DNA from: Corynebacterium macginleyi | GTDB lineage: Bacteria; Actinomycetota; Actinomycetes; Mycobacteriales; Mycobacteriaceae | Direction: 5' to 3' | Length of the DNA stretch: 64,000 bases | NCBI RefSeq assembly: GCF_003688935.1 | Contig: NZ_REGE01000001.1 | Span: forward strand, 186,001 to 250,000 | Shown: positions 10,852 to 19,374 of the stretch, piece after piece | Layout: every line of letters starts with the position of its first letter | Numbering within the stretch: position 1 is the first letter of the stretch | Translations under genes and position numbers: made by a program | Notes under the pieces: model-generated | What the model saw: the letters and a program-made list of their open reading frames with translations, nothing else | What the model was told of the DNA's origin: nothing | Database searches by the model: none

Positions 10852-11652
10852 GTGAAGCGTTTTCGTAAGCTCGCCGCAGCTACTGCTTTCATCACAGCGC
10901 TTGCGGGCACGAGCACGGGTGCCACAGCTGCAGTCCCAGGAAACACTGTTCTCGTTGGTGACAGTATTGTAGCCAATCCAACCGTCGCTGACTATGTACT
11001 AAATAAGGCGCATAAGAAGGCTAATACCGGAGTAGGTTGCGTTACAGACAACGCCATAGCAAACGAGATGAGTCATGTTTCCGGCGCACACGTTGACCAG
11101 TACCAGTGCCCGGGTGCGTCGTTTGCTACTGGAGGCATTCACGTCGATGACTCTCTCCGCAAAGCAGCAGCAGACGGCAACCTCAACCACCAAACCAAAA
11201 ACGTCGTTATCGTTGCCGGCGCCAATGACACTTATCCCTACAAAGCGGATATCGCAGCGTCTGACCGCGCGATTCGCGGTGGTCTTCGCAGCGCATTGAA
11301 TATTGCCCACCAACATGCACCGAACGCCAAGGTAATTGTCGCAAGTTACCCGCAGGTTGCCCGCGGCAACACGACTTGCTTGACCTCCTCGATGATCCCT
11401 TTGCCTATCGCAGCTGTCTCTGACACAGAACAGCGGCTCCGAAACACCCTACGTGAGGTGTCTGAGCAAAACGGAGCAACATTCTTGGATGCACACCCTA
11501 TGTCGGATGGACATGACATGTGCTCCCCACACCGCTGGTGGGTTAACCTCGTTGATCCACTACCACCTGCTCCTGGTAACCTTCCTCTGCACCTCAACGC
11601 CCACGGCACAGCCGCTTATGGTCAATTTATCGGCCACGCTTTGCGTAAGTAG
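10852..11652 (+). CDS. Secreted SGNH/GDSL-type hydrolase, second copy
   Basis: 266 residues from the GTG at 10852, chosen because GGAGG sits 4 nt upstream and the signal peptide then begins MKRFRKL; an ATG 24 nt earlier has no ribosome site. Predicted cleavage after ATAA (residue 27). Block I GDSIVANP (S38), block II around CPGASFATGG, block III G123-A-N125-D126 intact, block V histidine H247 in LPLHLNAHG. As in its neighbour, no Asp stands three before the His. Likely an extracellular esterase/lipase acting on lipids or cell-wall esters. The pair probably arose by an old duplication. An insertion-sequence remnant follows directly. Confidence 0.82.
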   Translation: MKRFRKLAAATAFITALAGTSTGATAAVPGNTVLVGDSIVANPTVADYVLNKAHKKANTGVGCVTDNAIANEMSHVSGAHVDQYQCPGASFATGGIHVDDSLRKAAADGNLNHQTKNVVIVAGANDTYPYKADIAASDRAIRGGLRSALNIAHQHAPNAKVIVASYPQVARGNTTCLTSSMIPLPIAAVSDTEQRLRNTLREVSEQNGATFLDAHPMSDGHDMCSPHRWWVNLVDPLPPAPGNLPLHLNAHGTAAYGQFIGHALRK

Positions 11653-11682
11653 AGAGAAAATAAACCGCATAATTATGACCTG

Positions 11683-11886
11683 AAGTAGCCCCCAAAAAGT
11701 TGGACTGTTTTAGTTCCCAGCGGTTCGGGATTTAAGGGCCTGATTCCGATATTGCATCGGGGTCAGGCCCTCAAGTCCTTGTGGGATGCGTTCGGCGTTG
11801 TGCCACTTGATGTGTTCTTTGAGCGCTTGTGCGATCTCGCCGGCGGTGTCGAAGTCTTCGCCGCGAAGACCCAAACATCTGGGACG
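11683..11886 (-). mobile_element. IS3-family insertion sequence remnant (transposase C-terminus)
   Basis: The minus-strand frame ending at 11710 reads EDFDTAGEIAQALKEHIKWHN and then GLEGLTPMQYRNQAL, the C-terminal end of the IS150-type IS3 transposase (orfB). The DNA just beyond its stop, CCCCCAAAAAGTTGGACTG (11688-11706), resembles an IS3 terminal inverted repeat. The reading frame loses homology near 11886; the DDE catalytic region and the other end are gone. A dead remnant. Confidence 0.75.
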
Positions 11887-12066
11887 CGGTATCTTGGCCC
11901 GAACGGGTGAGGCCATCACCGGCGCTGGCCTCAATATTGAGGTCCGCAGTGACCAGCACGCGCCGACCCACCCGAATACCGCGCCCAGCCAACGTTGGCT
12001 ACTTCCTGGATCGCCTGATCCACCCGGCGCATCAGTACATCAACCACCCGTCCGAGGTCCAGGGTG
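11887..12066 (-). pseudogene. Frameshifted gene fragment, possibly cation-diffusion-facilitator C-terminus
   Basis: Minus-strand translation gives LGRVVDVLMRRVDQAIQEV in one frame and RVGRRVLVTADLNIEA in another. The spacing and pattern resemble the C-terminal cytoplasmic domain of CDF zinc/cation exporters (LMDAVDP... VRWVGHRLHAD). Both the frame change and the abrupt junction with the IS remnant show it is not functional. The family guess is tentative. Confidence 0.35.
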
Positions 12067-12094
12067 ATAGGCAGTGAAAATCGGACGAGGAATT

Positions 12095-12108
12095 TACCGC
12101 TCAGTCTA
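12095..12108 (-). promoter_or_regulatory. McbR-like operator 1 upstream of metY
   Basis: Plus strand TACCGCTCAGTCTA, minus TAGACTGAGCGGTA. The corynebacterial methionine repressor McbR recognises TAGAC-N6-GTCTA. One half-site is complete and the other is degenerate (GTAAA). The same element recurs 66 bp downstream and before metQ. Confidence 0.65.
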
Positions 12109-12160
12109 TTTTTATTCTTGGACTATCCTGCGGTTTCATCGCGGGGAGCTGTACGTGACA

Positions 12161-12174
12161 TACCGCTTGGTCTA
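12161..12174 (-). promoter_or_regulatory. McbR-like operator 2 overlapping the metY promoter
   Basis: Plus strand TACCGCTTGGTCTA, 12 of 14 identical to the site at 12095. It overlaps a probable -10 box, TAGTCT at 12173-12178, from which a leaderless metY transcript would start at the ATG (12187). A repressor bound here would block polymerase directly. Confidence 0.68.
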
Positions 12175-12186
12175 GTCTTGCGTTGC

Positions 12187-13503
12187 ATGACGACGAAATA
12201 CGACAATTCCAACGCAACCTGGTCTTTCGCTACCCGTTCCATTCACGCAGGGCAAAACCTCGACGGCGTACACAACTCCCGCAACGTACCCATCTACCAA
12301 ACCACCTCATATGTCTTTAATGACGCCGAGCACGCAGCCAACCTCTTTAACCTCTCCGATGCAGGCCCCATCTATACCCGTCTGACCAACCCCACGCAGG
12401 ACGCACTGGAAGAGCGCCTGGCCTCGCTTGAAGGTGGCGTGGCCGCCGTGGCCTTTGCCTCAGGCCAGGCCGCAGAGACCGCGGCTATTTTAAACCTCGC
12501 CTCGGCAGGCGACCACATCGTTACTTCCCCACGCCTCTACGGCGGTACCTACACCCTTTTTACGGTCACGCTCAAACGCCTCGGCATTGACGTCACACTC
12601 GTCGAGAACCCAGACGATCCCCAGTCCTGGCAGGACGCCGTGCAGCCCAATACCAAGGCGTTTTATGGCGAGACCTTCGGCAATCCGGTCGCTGATGTCC
12701 TCGATATCCCGGCCATCGCCGAAGTCGCCCACACTAACCAGGTACCGCTCATCGTGGATAACACTATCGCCACCGCTGCACTGGCCCGCCCCCTCGACCT
12801 CGGCGCGGACATAGTCGTTGTGTCGACCACGAAATTCTACACCGGCAACGGTTCTGCGGTGGGCGGCGCGATTATTGACGGCGGCTCCTTCGACTGGACC
12901 GTCGAGCGCGACGGCAAGCCAGTGTTCCCCTACTTCGTCACCCCGGACGAGGCTTACCACGGCCTAAAGTACGCCGACCTCGGCGCCCCGGCCTTCGCAC
13001 TCAAGGCCCGCGCCGGCCTACTGCGCGATACAGGTGCCGCCATTTCCCCGTTCAATGCATGGCTGACGCTTAATGGTATTGAAACGGTAGGGCTGCGCAT
13101 CGACAAGCACAATGCCAACGCCCAAGCCGTGGCCAAGTATCTGGAAGCCCACCCCAAGGTGACGAAAGTCAACTACGCCGGCCTGGATTCTTCGCCGTAT
13201 AAGAAGGTCAAGGAGAAGTTAGGCTACTCCTACACCGGCTCCGTCCTGTCCTTCGATATTAAAGGCGGGCGCGCGGAAGCGTGGGCGTTTATCGATGCCC
13301 TAAAGCTTCACTCCAACCTCGCCAATATCGGCGATACTCGCTCGCTCGCGGTCCACCCGGCGACCACCACGCACTCGCAATCTGACGATGCAGCACTGGC
13401 CGCGGCGGGTATTACGCAGTCCACCATCCGCTTGTCCGTGGGCATTGAAGATATCGATGACATTATTGGTGACCTTGAAATGGGATTTAACACATTGGCA
13501 TGA
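12187..13503 (+). CDS. metY: O-acetylhomoserine sulfhydrylase
   Basis: 438 residues. Cytosolic PLP enzyme that turns O-acetylhomoserine and sulfide into homocysteine (direct sulfhydrylation). Closely matches C. glutamicum MetY: THSQSDEA-type THSQSDDAALAAAG near the C-terminus, LTNPTQDALEERLASLEGG, SGQAAETAAILNL, TKFYTGNGSAVGG with the PLP lysine, and HPATTTHSQ. Start: the ATG at 12187, aligned with homologues and placed 8 nt after TAGTCT, suggesting a leaderless mRNA; no ribosome site is present. Overlaps metX by 4 bp (ATGA). Two McbR-like operators precede it. Confidence 0.96.
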   Translation: MTTKYDNSNATWSFATRSIHAGQNLDGVHNSRNVPIYQTTSYVFNDAEHAANLFNLSDAGPIYTRLTNPTQDALEERLASLEGGVAAVAFASGQAAETAAILNLASAGDHIVTSPRLYGGTYTLFTVTLKRLGIDVTLVENPDDPQSWQDAVQPNTKAFYGETFGNPVADVLDIPAIAEVAHTNQVPLIVDNTIATAALARPLDLGADIVVVSTTKFYTGNGSAVGGAIIDGGSFDWTVERDGKPVFPYFVTPDEAYHGLKYADLGAPAFALKARAGLLRDTGAAISPFNAWLTLNGIETVGLRIDKHNANAQAVAKYLEAHPKVTKVNYAGLDSSPYKKVKEKLGYSYTGSVLSFDIKGGRAEAWAFIDALKLHSNLANIGDTRSLAVHPATTTHSQSDDAALAAAGITQSTIRLSVGIEDIDDIIGDLEMGFNTLA

Positions 13504-14606
13504 GGCGTATAAGTATTGGCGATTTTCGCACCGAAGCTGGCGCCGCACTTACCGATGCCCACATTGCCTACCACCGCTTCGGCCATTTCCTCGGCGATCC
13601 GCACGGCGGAAATAACGTGATCCTGGTTGAACACGCGCTGACCGGCAATGCCGATGTGGCCGAGTGGTGGGGCGATCTCATTGGCCCTGGCAAGGCGCTA
13701 GATACCACGAAGTGGTGCGTAATTGCCATGAACGCACTCGGTGGCTGCAATGGCTCCACCGGCCCCTCTTCCCCACATGCGGATGGCCGCAGTTGGGGAT
13801 CGCGCTTCCCAGCGCTATCTATTCGCGATTTGGTCGCCGCAGAGAAAAAGGCGCTGGAAGAGCTCGGGATAACGCACGTACATGCGATTATCGGTGGTTC
13901 CATGGGCGGCGCACGCACCTTGGAATGGACGCTGATGTATCCCGATGCCGTCGATGCTGCGTGCGTTATTGCCGTCTCCGCGCGCGCCTCCGCATGGCAG
14001 ATTGGCATCCAGTCTGCGCAGATTTCCGCGATCGAGCGCGATCCGTTCTGGCACGGCGGCGACTATTACTCCTCCTCCCAGCGCCCCCGCGAGGGCCTGG
14101 CTGCGGCACGGCGTATCGCCCACCTGACGTATCGCGGTGAACAAGAAATCGACGAGCGTTTTGGCGTCCAGGCGCAAACCGGCGAAGAACCACTTGGGCC
14201 CTATCGCCGGCACGACCAGCGCTTCGCTGTGAACTCCTATCTGGATTATCAGGGATCGAAGCTGACGGATCGCTTCGATGCCGGCTCCTATGTCACGCTT
14301 ACCGAGGCCCTCAACCGCCACGACATCGGCCGCGGCCGCGGCGGCTTGAACCGCGCGCTTGGTTCTTCGCAAGTACCGACCATGGTCGTAGGCGTCGACA
14401 CGGATATTCTTTATCCATATCACCAGCAGGAACACCTCTCGCGCAACCTAAGCAACCTGCTGGCCATGGCGAAGGTGGTCTCGCCTGTTGGCCACGACGC
14501 ATTCCTCACGGAGTCGCGCCAGATGGACCGCATCCTGCGCAATTTCCTCACCCTATCCCAACCGCACCCGTGGGACACGGACAGCACAATCGACTATGCC
14601 ATCTAG
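13500..14606 (+). CDS. metX: Homoserine O-acetyltransferase
   Basis: 368 residues. Uses acetyl-CoA to make O-acetyl-L-homoserine, the substrate of MetY. Alpha/beta-hydrolase fold: LVEHALTGNADVAEWW, ALGGCNGSTGPSS, nucleophile elbow IGGSMGG (Ser about 141), catalytic Asp in VVGVDTDILYP and His in PVGHDAFLTE. The ATG overlaps the metY stop, so the two are translationally coupled. Both act in the cytosol in methionine synthesis. Confidence 0.96.
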   Translation: MRRISIGDFRTEAGAALTDAHIAYHRFGHFLGDPHGGNNVILVEHALTGNADVAEWWGDLIGPGKALDTTKWCVIAMNALGGCNGSTGPSSPHADGRSWGSRFPALSIRDLVAAEKKALEELGITHVHAIIGGSMGGARTLEWTLMYPDAVDAACVIAVSARASAWQIGIQSAQISAIERDPFWHGGDYYSSSQRPREGLAAARRIAHLTYRGEQEIDERFGVQAQTGEEPLGPYRRHDQRFAVNSYLDYQGSKLTDRFDAGSYVTLTEALNRHDIGRGRGGLNRALGSSQVPTMVVGVDTDILYPYHQQEHLSRNLSNLLAMAKVVSPVGHDAFLTESRQMDRILRNFLTLSQPHPWDTDSTIDYAI

Positions 14607-14653
14607 CCAGTCCCACCTGCACATCGGCGCGGGGCACGATGCCACACCCCCTC

Positions 14654-14679
14654 GGCCGCGGTTCACGGCCGCGGTTCAC
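14654..14679. repeat. 13-bp tandem duplication after metX
   Basis: GGCCGCGGTTCAC occurs twice head to tail between the convergent metX and HNH genes. The 175-bp gap has no gene and no clear terminator. Confidence 0.6.
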
Positions 14680-14781
14680 GGTCCCGGCTGTTGCGAAGCG
14701 CAACCTCTGCGCACCAGTGCGGCATGCAGATGGATCGCCTAAGCGGCGCAGATTTAGCTGCGCTGGCTTCGGCAATGTGTC

Positions 14782-15750
14782 TTATCCAGCCCAGGGCGGG
14801 CGCCACACAATGCCTTCATGCGGGCGACGTTCCAAGCGCCCACGCCGCGGCGGGGCATTCGGATCATCATCGTTGACAGCATTGTGATACTTGCAGACGA
14901 TGGTCAGGTTCTCGGCATTGGTCTCGCCGCCGAGCAGCCACGGTTGCAGGTGATGAACCTGGCATTCATCGGCCGGAATATGGCAATCGGGCCACGGACA
15001 CACCGGATTTTCCGCCATCGCCATCTGCCGCTGCTTCCACGTGGCCAGCCGGCGCGTGTGGTACAGATTCACGGGGCCGGTGACGGGGTGGATGAGGGTG
15101 ATGAGGCCGACATCGGCAAGAGCGCGCTCCGCTAGCTGCGCACCGGTGATGGTAGCGCCATTGGTCAGTTGCAGGGTGACCTCGTCCTCGCCGTGGGTAA
15201 CCTTCACCATGTCATCCAGGGTAAGGACCACGTTAGTGGTGATGGTAGATGTGGCCGCACCCTCTGCAAATACCCGGCGCGCATCGTCCACGGTGGAGAC
15301 GTGGTTATTAATCTCAGCCACCAGGTCCGATTCCGCGGTGATGGTCAACGTCCACAAATCATCGGTACGGCGGGTCAGCCGCACGCCCTCCGCGCGCTTC
15401 TGGGTGCGCTCCTCCTTCACGCGCCGGCGGGCGCGCTTTTCTATCTCGCTGGTAGAAACGTTGAGCCGGCATAGCTCCTCGCGCAGGGCCCACGCCGCGC
15501 GCTGGGTCTTTAGCTTCTGCGCGTGCACCTCGATGATTTTCAGCGCATCGAGCGGAAGCGCAGTGGTGCGGGCGGCGCGCTGCTTGGCGCTAAACGATGT
15601 CGCGCCGAAATACGTATCCGCCAAGCGCGCGAATTCTGCGGCCTCTTTATCGCTAAAGCCGCGGTCCACCAATTCGGCTTCAGATAGCCCAGCACACTCC
15701 CCGATGAGCACCATTGGGGAGTTAATCGCTGCGAGGTAATCCGAAATCAT
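14782..15750 (-). CDS. HNH endonuclease domain protein with DUF222-like N-terminus (copy 1)
   Basis: 322 residues. The helical N-terminal two thirds resemble the DUF222/13E12-repeat proteins of actinobacteria; the C-terminus is an HNH nuclease: CPWPDCHIPADECQVHHLQP, then GGETNAENLTIVCKYHN, giving the paired cysteines, the HH, the Asn and the final His. DNA cleavage is inferred from the fold only. Start at the ATG at 15748-15750 where similarity to copy 2 begins; the open frame upstream is not conserved. Clear paralogue of the gene at 30969-32084, with a similar leader containing TTATCCACA-type boxes. Confidence 0.85.
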   Translation of the reverse strand: MISDYLAAINSPMVLIGECAGLSEAELVDRGFSDKEAAEFARLADTYFGATSFSAKQRAARTTALPLDALKIIEVHAQKLKTQRAAWALREELCRLNVSTSEIEKRARRRVKEERTQKRAEGVRLTRRTDDLWTLTITAESDLVAEINNHVSTVDDARRVFAEGAATSTITTNVVLTLDDMVKVTHGEDEVTLQLTNGATITGAQLAERALADVGLITLIHPVTGPVNLYHTRRLATWKQRQMAMAENPVCPWPDCHIPADECQVHHLQPWLLGGETNAENLTIVCKYHNAVNDDDPNAPPRRGRLERRPHEGIVWRPPWAG

Positions 15751-15805
15751 GGTCTCGAGCCTAAACCGTGGGCGGTGGAGAGCGCGAAGCCAAGAACACG
15801 GCGGC

Positions 15806-15865
15806 TGTGGAAAACCGCGCGACACGCCGCAGTGTGGTGATGCTAAAACAATCCCCTGTGGATAA
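15806..15865 (-). promoter_or_regulatory. DnaA-box-like pair in the leader of HNH copy 1
   Basis: In the gene's direction: TTATCCACA (15865-15857), the consensus DnaA 9-mer, followed 51 bp later by TTTTCCACA (15814-15806), a one-mismatch box. The leader of HNH copy 2 has the same arrangement. Meaning unknown. Confidence 0.55.
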
Positions 15866-16180
15866 CTAGCTACCCAGCGCATCCACGGAGTAGGCGAGAA
15901 AGGCCATCAACGCGCCGGTGGCTCCGGTAAACGTGGCATCGAAGCGGCGCGAGCGCACTGCTAGCACGCCAACACGGCGCGAATCGCAGGTCAGGCGCAC
16001 CACCGTCAGCCATAGCAACGCGAGCCCGAGCAAGAAGGTGGCCCTGCGCCAATACTCGAAAACGGCGTAGCCGCCGGACAAGGCCACCCCGGCGATAAAG
16101 AGCCCAATGGCCCCCCACTGCACGGAGGCGGGCAGCGGGGACGGTTTGAGGTGCGCGTCGTGGGGATTGTCTAAGCTCAC
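15866..16180 (-). CDS. DUF3017 family small membrane protein
   Basis: 104 residues with about three hydrophobic segments: [37 protein letters not shown] and [17 protein letters not shown]3017 proteins follow folD in mycobacteria (Rv3355c) and corynebacteria; no function is known. The start overlaps the folD stop by 4 bp, so it is the second gene of a folD operon. Confidence 0.85.
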   Translation of the reverse strand: MSLDNPHDAHLKPSPLPASVQWGAIGLFIAGVALSGGYAVFEYWRRATFLLGLALLWLTVVRLTCDSRRVGVLAVRSRRFDATFTGATGALMAFLAYSVDALGS

Positions 16181-17025
16181 GCCAGCTTTTCCGCGCGCTC
16201 AACGATGTTGCGTACTAAAAAGGCGCGCGTGAGCGGTCCGACGCCGCCCGGGTTGGGCGAGACGTACCCGGCCTTGTCCCAGCAATCGGGGGCGATATCG
16301 CCAGTGAGCTTGCCATCAACGCGGGAAACGCCGACATCAAGAAGCGCGGCACCTTCCTTAATCATGTCTGCGGTAAGCATGTGCGGCTGGCCGGCAGCGG
16401 CGATAACGATATCGGCATTACGGGTTTCGGCGGCGAGATCTTTCGTGCCGGTGTGGCACAGGGTGACGGTGGAGTTCTCGCTGCGGCGGGTCAGCATCAG
16501 GCCAATAGGGCGGCCAACGGTCACGCCGCGGCCGATGACGACGGTCTTGGCCCCGCCCAGCTCCACGCCGAAGCGGCGCAACAGGTGCAGGCAGCCATTC
16601 GGGGTGCACGGCAGCGGGGCTTCCTCGTTGAGCACGAGCTTGCCCAGGTTGACCGGGTGGAGGCCATCGGCGTCCTTCTCCGGATCGATACGCTCGAGGA
16701 TGGCATTTTCATCCAGGTGCTTAGGCAGCGGGAGCTGAACGATGTAGCCGGTGCAGGCATCATCACCATTAAGCTCATCGATGACAGCCTCGAGTTCCTC
16801 CTGCGAAATATCCGCCGACAGGTCCTTGCGAATGGAGTTGATGCCCAGCTTTTCGCAATCGCGGTGCTTCATCTTCACATAGGACTGGGAGCCTGGGTCC
16901 TCGCCCACCAGAACGGTGGCTAGGCCAGGGGTTATCCCCTTGTCTTTCAGGGCGGCCACGCGCTCGGCGAGGTCCGCAAAAATCTCGTCACGGTACAAGG
17001 TGCCATCTAGTTTGGTAGCGCTCAT
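16177..17025 (-). CDS. folD: Methylenetetrahydrofolate dehydrogenase / cyclohydrolase
   Basis: 282 residues. Bifunctional cytosolic enzyme interconverting 5,10-methylene-, 5,10-methenyl- and 10-formyl-tetrahydrofolate with NADP. Seen: [22 protein letters not shown] with the catalytic Tyr-Lys pair, [39 protein letters not shown] and [16 protein letters not shown] start at MSATKLDG (17025), with GGATGGGG just upstream; an ATG 9 nt earlier would add three residues. Divergent from trmL, whose start is 24 bp away. Confidence 0.95.
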   Translation of the reverse strand: MSATKLDGTLYRDEIFADLAERVAALKDKGITPGLATVLVGEDPGSQSYVKMKHRDCEKLGINSIRKDLSADISQEELEAVIDELNGDDACTGYIVQLPLPKHLDENAILERIDPEKDADGLHPVNLGKLVLNEEAPLPCTPNGCLHLLRRFGVELGGAKTVVIGRGVTVGRPIGLMLTRRSENSTVTLCHTGTKDLAAETRNADIVIAAAGQPHMLTADMIKEGAALLDVGVSRVDGKLTGDIAPDCWDKAGYVSPNPGGVGPLTRAFLVRNIVERAEKLA

Positions 17026-17048
17026 AGCCCCCATCCTAGACTGAAGGC

Positions 17049-17519
17049 ATGAACCAGCTGCACATCGTCTTTGATAATCCCGTCATTGCAACTAATACCG
17101 GTAATGCTATTCGCACCGCGGCGGTGACGGGCGCGAGCCTGCACCTGATTGAACCGCTGGGATTCAACTTTGACGATAAGCACTTAAAACGCGCAGGTCT
17201 GGACTATCACGATTTGGCAGATGTGCAGATCCATAAGAACTTCGATGCGTGCATGGAGGCGCTTCCTGGGGCGCGCGTTTTCGCGTTTACCACGCATACG
17301 GATAAGTGGTTCACGGAGGTCGAATACCAAGATGGCGACGTTCTGCTTTTTGGCACGGAGCCGACCGGGCTGCCGGATGAGCACGTCAACCATTCGCGAG
17401 TTACCGATCAGGTGCGCATTCCGATGGTCCCGGCCAGGCGCTCGATGAATCTTTCCAACGCCGCATCGACCGCAGTCTTTGAGGCCTGGCGCCAGCTTGG
17501 TTTTAAGGGAGCGGTGTAA
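17049..17519 (+). CDS. trmL: tRNA (cytidine/uridine-34 2'-O)-methyltransferase TrmL (SPOUT)
   Basis: 156 residues, the standard length. Methylates the ribose of wobble base 34 in leucine tRNAs. SPOUT knot motifs: N-terminal [18 protein letters not shown], central [10 protein letters not shown] and C-terminal [28 protein letters not shown] sits 6 nt before the ATG, which suggests a leaderless mRNA. M. tuberculosis has the equivalent (Rv3366, spoU) in the same neighbourhood. The last 17 bp overlap the convergent PH-domain gene. Confidence 0.92.
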   Translation: MNQLHIVFDNPVIATNTGNAIRTAAVTGASLHLIEPLGFNFDDKHLKRAGLDYHDLADVQIHKNFDACMEALPGARVFAFTTHTDKWFTEVEYQDGDVLLFGTEPTGLPDEHVNHSRVTDQVRIPMVPARRSMNLSNAASTAVFEAWRQLGFKGAV

Positions 17520-18804
17520 GTCCCGGCAGGTCGCGAGAGCGCAGCCGGTTGAGGAGCGCGTGGGCATCAGCAAGCGTGAGGTTGCGCGCCGCCATGGACA
17601 CAGGCCCTTGTACGAGGTCAAGTTCCACCGTGGCCAGGCCAAGCAGCTGGGATATCGGTCCGCGGCGCAGGGTGAGTTCTTGAATGTGACGCAGCTCGAT
17701 GGCCTGCACGCGGCGGTTGAAGCGTCCGGCGCGCACGATCACGTAGTCGCCGGCCAGCGCGACGGTTTGCTGCCGATAATCGATGGGCGAGACCCATTTG
17801 GCGCGCGCGGGCGAGGCGTAGGTTGGGGCGGCATCGGCGGGCAGGAATTGCCAGGCCTGGGCGCGCGTGCCGACGGGCACGATACGCGTCGACCCCGATC
17901 CCTCGCCGCTGGCCATACCGCCGTAGCCGGCGACCGATACGCGCGTTTCGTACCAGTCGAAGGGCCGCCACAGGAAGGGCTGGGTGACCTGGACGGCGTG
18001 GATGCGCTCGAGGCGGATGTTTTGGCGGCGGCGATCAGCAAGGCCGTAGGTGATATTGAGCACGCCATCATCAAGGCTGGCGGTATAGTGCCACGAGGAG
18101 TCGATCACGTTCCAGGCTCGCGGCACGGTTGCTAACAGAAATGGCAGCGTGATGGTCAGCGACAGCGGTGTGACCACGAGAAAGACGATAACTGCGAAAA
18201 GCACAATCGTAGACGCGTGCAAGGCGGCCGCGGCTAGGGAACGCGCGATCGGAATTTCGGGGATGAGGACGTTGTCCTCTTCTTCGGCCGGCTGCTCCTC
18301 AGCCGGCCGGACTCGCAGCTCGCCGTGGACGCGGGAGAGGATTTCGGCGCGCAGGGCCTCGGCATCGCGCTTTTTCAAAAAGGCGATTTCGATGGCGGAC
18401 GACTGCCCGCCGGCCGTTTCCACGCGCACAGCCGCAAGCCGGAAGAGGCGGGCGATAACGGGCTCGACGACGTCAACCGCCTGCGTGCGGTCATAGCGCG
18501 CGGTGCGCTGTTGCTTCGAAATAACCCCATGGCGCAAGGTGAGTTCCTCCTCGCCCAACTGGTAGCCCATTTGGCGCCACCACACACCAGAGACGATCCA
18601 GACCACCGCGCACACTGCGATGAACCCGGCCAGCGCGAGGCCAATATCGCGCAGGTCTGCCGCGCTGTGTTCGCCGGTAACGAAGGCAAAGAGTCCGCGC
18701 AGCGCCTCCATATTGACGTTTAAGGCAAATGCTGCGATGACGGCCAGGATAACCGACCACAGCCGCAGCAGCGGGGTCAAGCGGTGGACGCGGTGGTACC
18801 TCAT
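17503..18804 (-). CDS. PH-domain membrane protein (YdbT-like)
   Basis: 433 residues. Two N-terminal membrane helices (about 10-30 and 55-75) precede a bacterial PH domain (YQLGEEELTLRHGVISKQQRTARYDRTQAVDV), a second membrane pair (about 195-240), a second PH domain with RRQNIRLERIHAVQVTQPFLWR, and a third near the end (GRFNRRVQAIELRHIQELTLRRGP). This is the architecture of Bacillus YdbT, which forms a pair with YdbS; role in the envelope is not settled. Overlaps the next gene (18801) by 4 bp. Confidence 0.82.
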   Translation of the reverse strand: MRYHRVHRLTPLLRLWSVILAVIAAFALNVNMEALRGLFAFVTGEHSAADLRDIGLALAGFIAVCAVVWIVSGVWWRQMGYQLGEEELTLRHGVISKQQRTARYDRTQAVDVVEPVIARLFRLAAVRVETAGGQSSAIEIAFLKKRDAEALRAEILSRVHGELRVRPAEEQPAEEEDNVLIPEIPIARSLAAAALHASTIVLFAVIVFLVVTPLSLTITLPFLLATVPRAWNVIDSSWHYTASLDDGVLNITYGLADRRRQNIRLERIHAVQVTQPFLWRPFDWYETRVSVAGYGGMASGEGSGSTRIVPVGTRAQAWQFLPADAAPTYASPARAKWVSPIDYRQQTVALAGDYVIVRAGRFNRRVQAIELRHIQELTLRRGPISQLLGLATVELDLVQGPVSMAARNLTLADAHALLNRLRSRDLPGLTPLP

Positions 18805-19262
18805 AGCCCGCTCATCCGTTCGCGGGCGTGGTGGGTAAGGCGGGTACGTAGGGCATCGGCAAGCGGGGCGTCCAAACCCTTCACCGTGGCGTCCGTGGTG
18901 GCGGAAGCGGTGTGCAGCTGCAGCTCCTTAAGCCCGAAGGCACGCTCGAGGGGGCCGGCGGTCACATCCACGAACTGGATGCGGCCATAAGGCACGACGG
19001 TAAAGGAATGCCACAGCTTGCCGCGCGTAATGAGCAGCTCATCGTCGGTTTCACACCAGCCCATCCGGCGCACCTGGGCCGGAATGAGCCAGAGCAGCCA
19101 GAAAAAGAGGACGGTAAAGAGCCCCGCCGCCCAGTAGAACCACGGGGTCCACCAGTACCCTGCCGCTGCGGCCGCCGCGGCAAAGAAAGCCGTCCAGCCC
19201 AGGTGGCAAATGTAGCGCACCGTAACCAAACGCGGCGAGATGGGGTTCATTTCTTCGCTCAT
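18801..19262 (-). CDS. PH-domain membrane protein (YdbS-like)
   Basis: 153 residues from the ATG at 19262 (MSEEMNPISP). Two hydrophobic segments (about 17-60) and one bacterial PH domain: WCETDDELLITRGKLWHSF and VPYGRIQFVDVTAGPLERAFGL, the classic YdbS signature. First gene of a two-gene operon with the YdbT-like protein. An upstream in-frame start exists but has no better ribosome site. Divergent from the first HTH cassette. Confidence 0.82.
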   Translation of the reverse strand: MSEEMNPISPRLVTVRYICHLGWTAFFAAAAAAAGYWWTPWFYWAAGLFTVLFFWLLWLIPAQVRRMGWCETDDELLITRGKLWHSFTVVPYGRIQFVDVTAGPLERAFGLKELQLHTASATTDATVKGLDAPLADALRTRLTHHARERMSGL

Positions 19263-19302
19263 ATCTACTGACAGTAGCAATCGGTTCCACACCCTTGCGC
19301 AA

Positions 19303-19353
19303 CTTATCGTTAATCGATATTATCGAATTACAACAACATCGAAAGTCGATAAG
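19303..19353. promoter_or_regulatory. Cluster of TATCG/CGATA half-sites before the first HTH cassette
   Basis: CTTATCG (19303-19309) and its inverse CGATAAG (19347-19353) bracket three more copies of the half-site in different orientations: ATCGATA, TTATCGAA and CATCGAAA. The region lies 22-72 bp before the DUF2975-like gene, where its promoter should be, so it is a good candidate operator for the HTH protein encoded second in that operon. Confidence 0.5.
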
Positions 19354-19374
19354 CAATCGGCGGAAAGGCTTGTC

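Noticed and set aside
12064..12186. 41-residue N-terminal extension of MetY
   Set aside because: Known MetY proteins begin at MTTKYDN-like sequence; the extension spans the operators and promoter.
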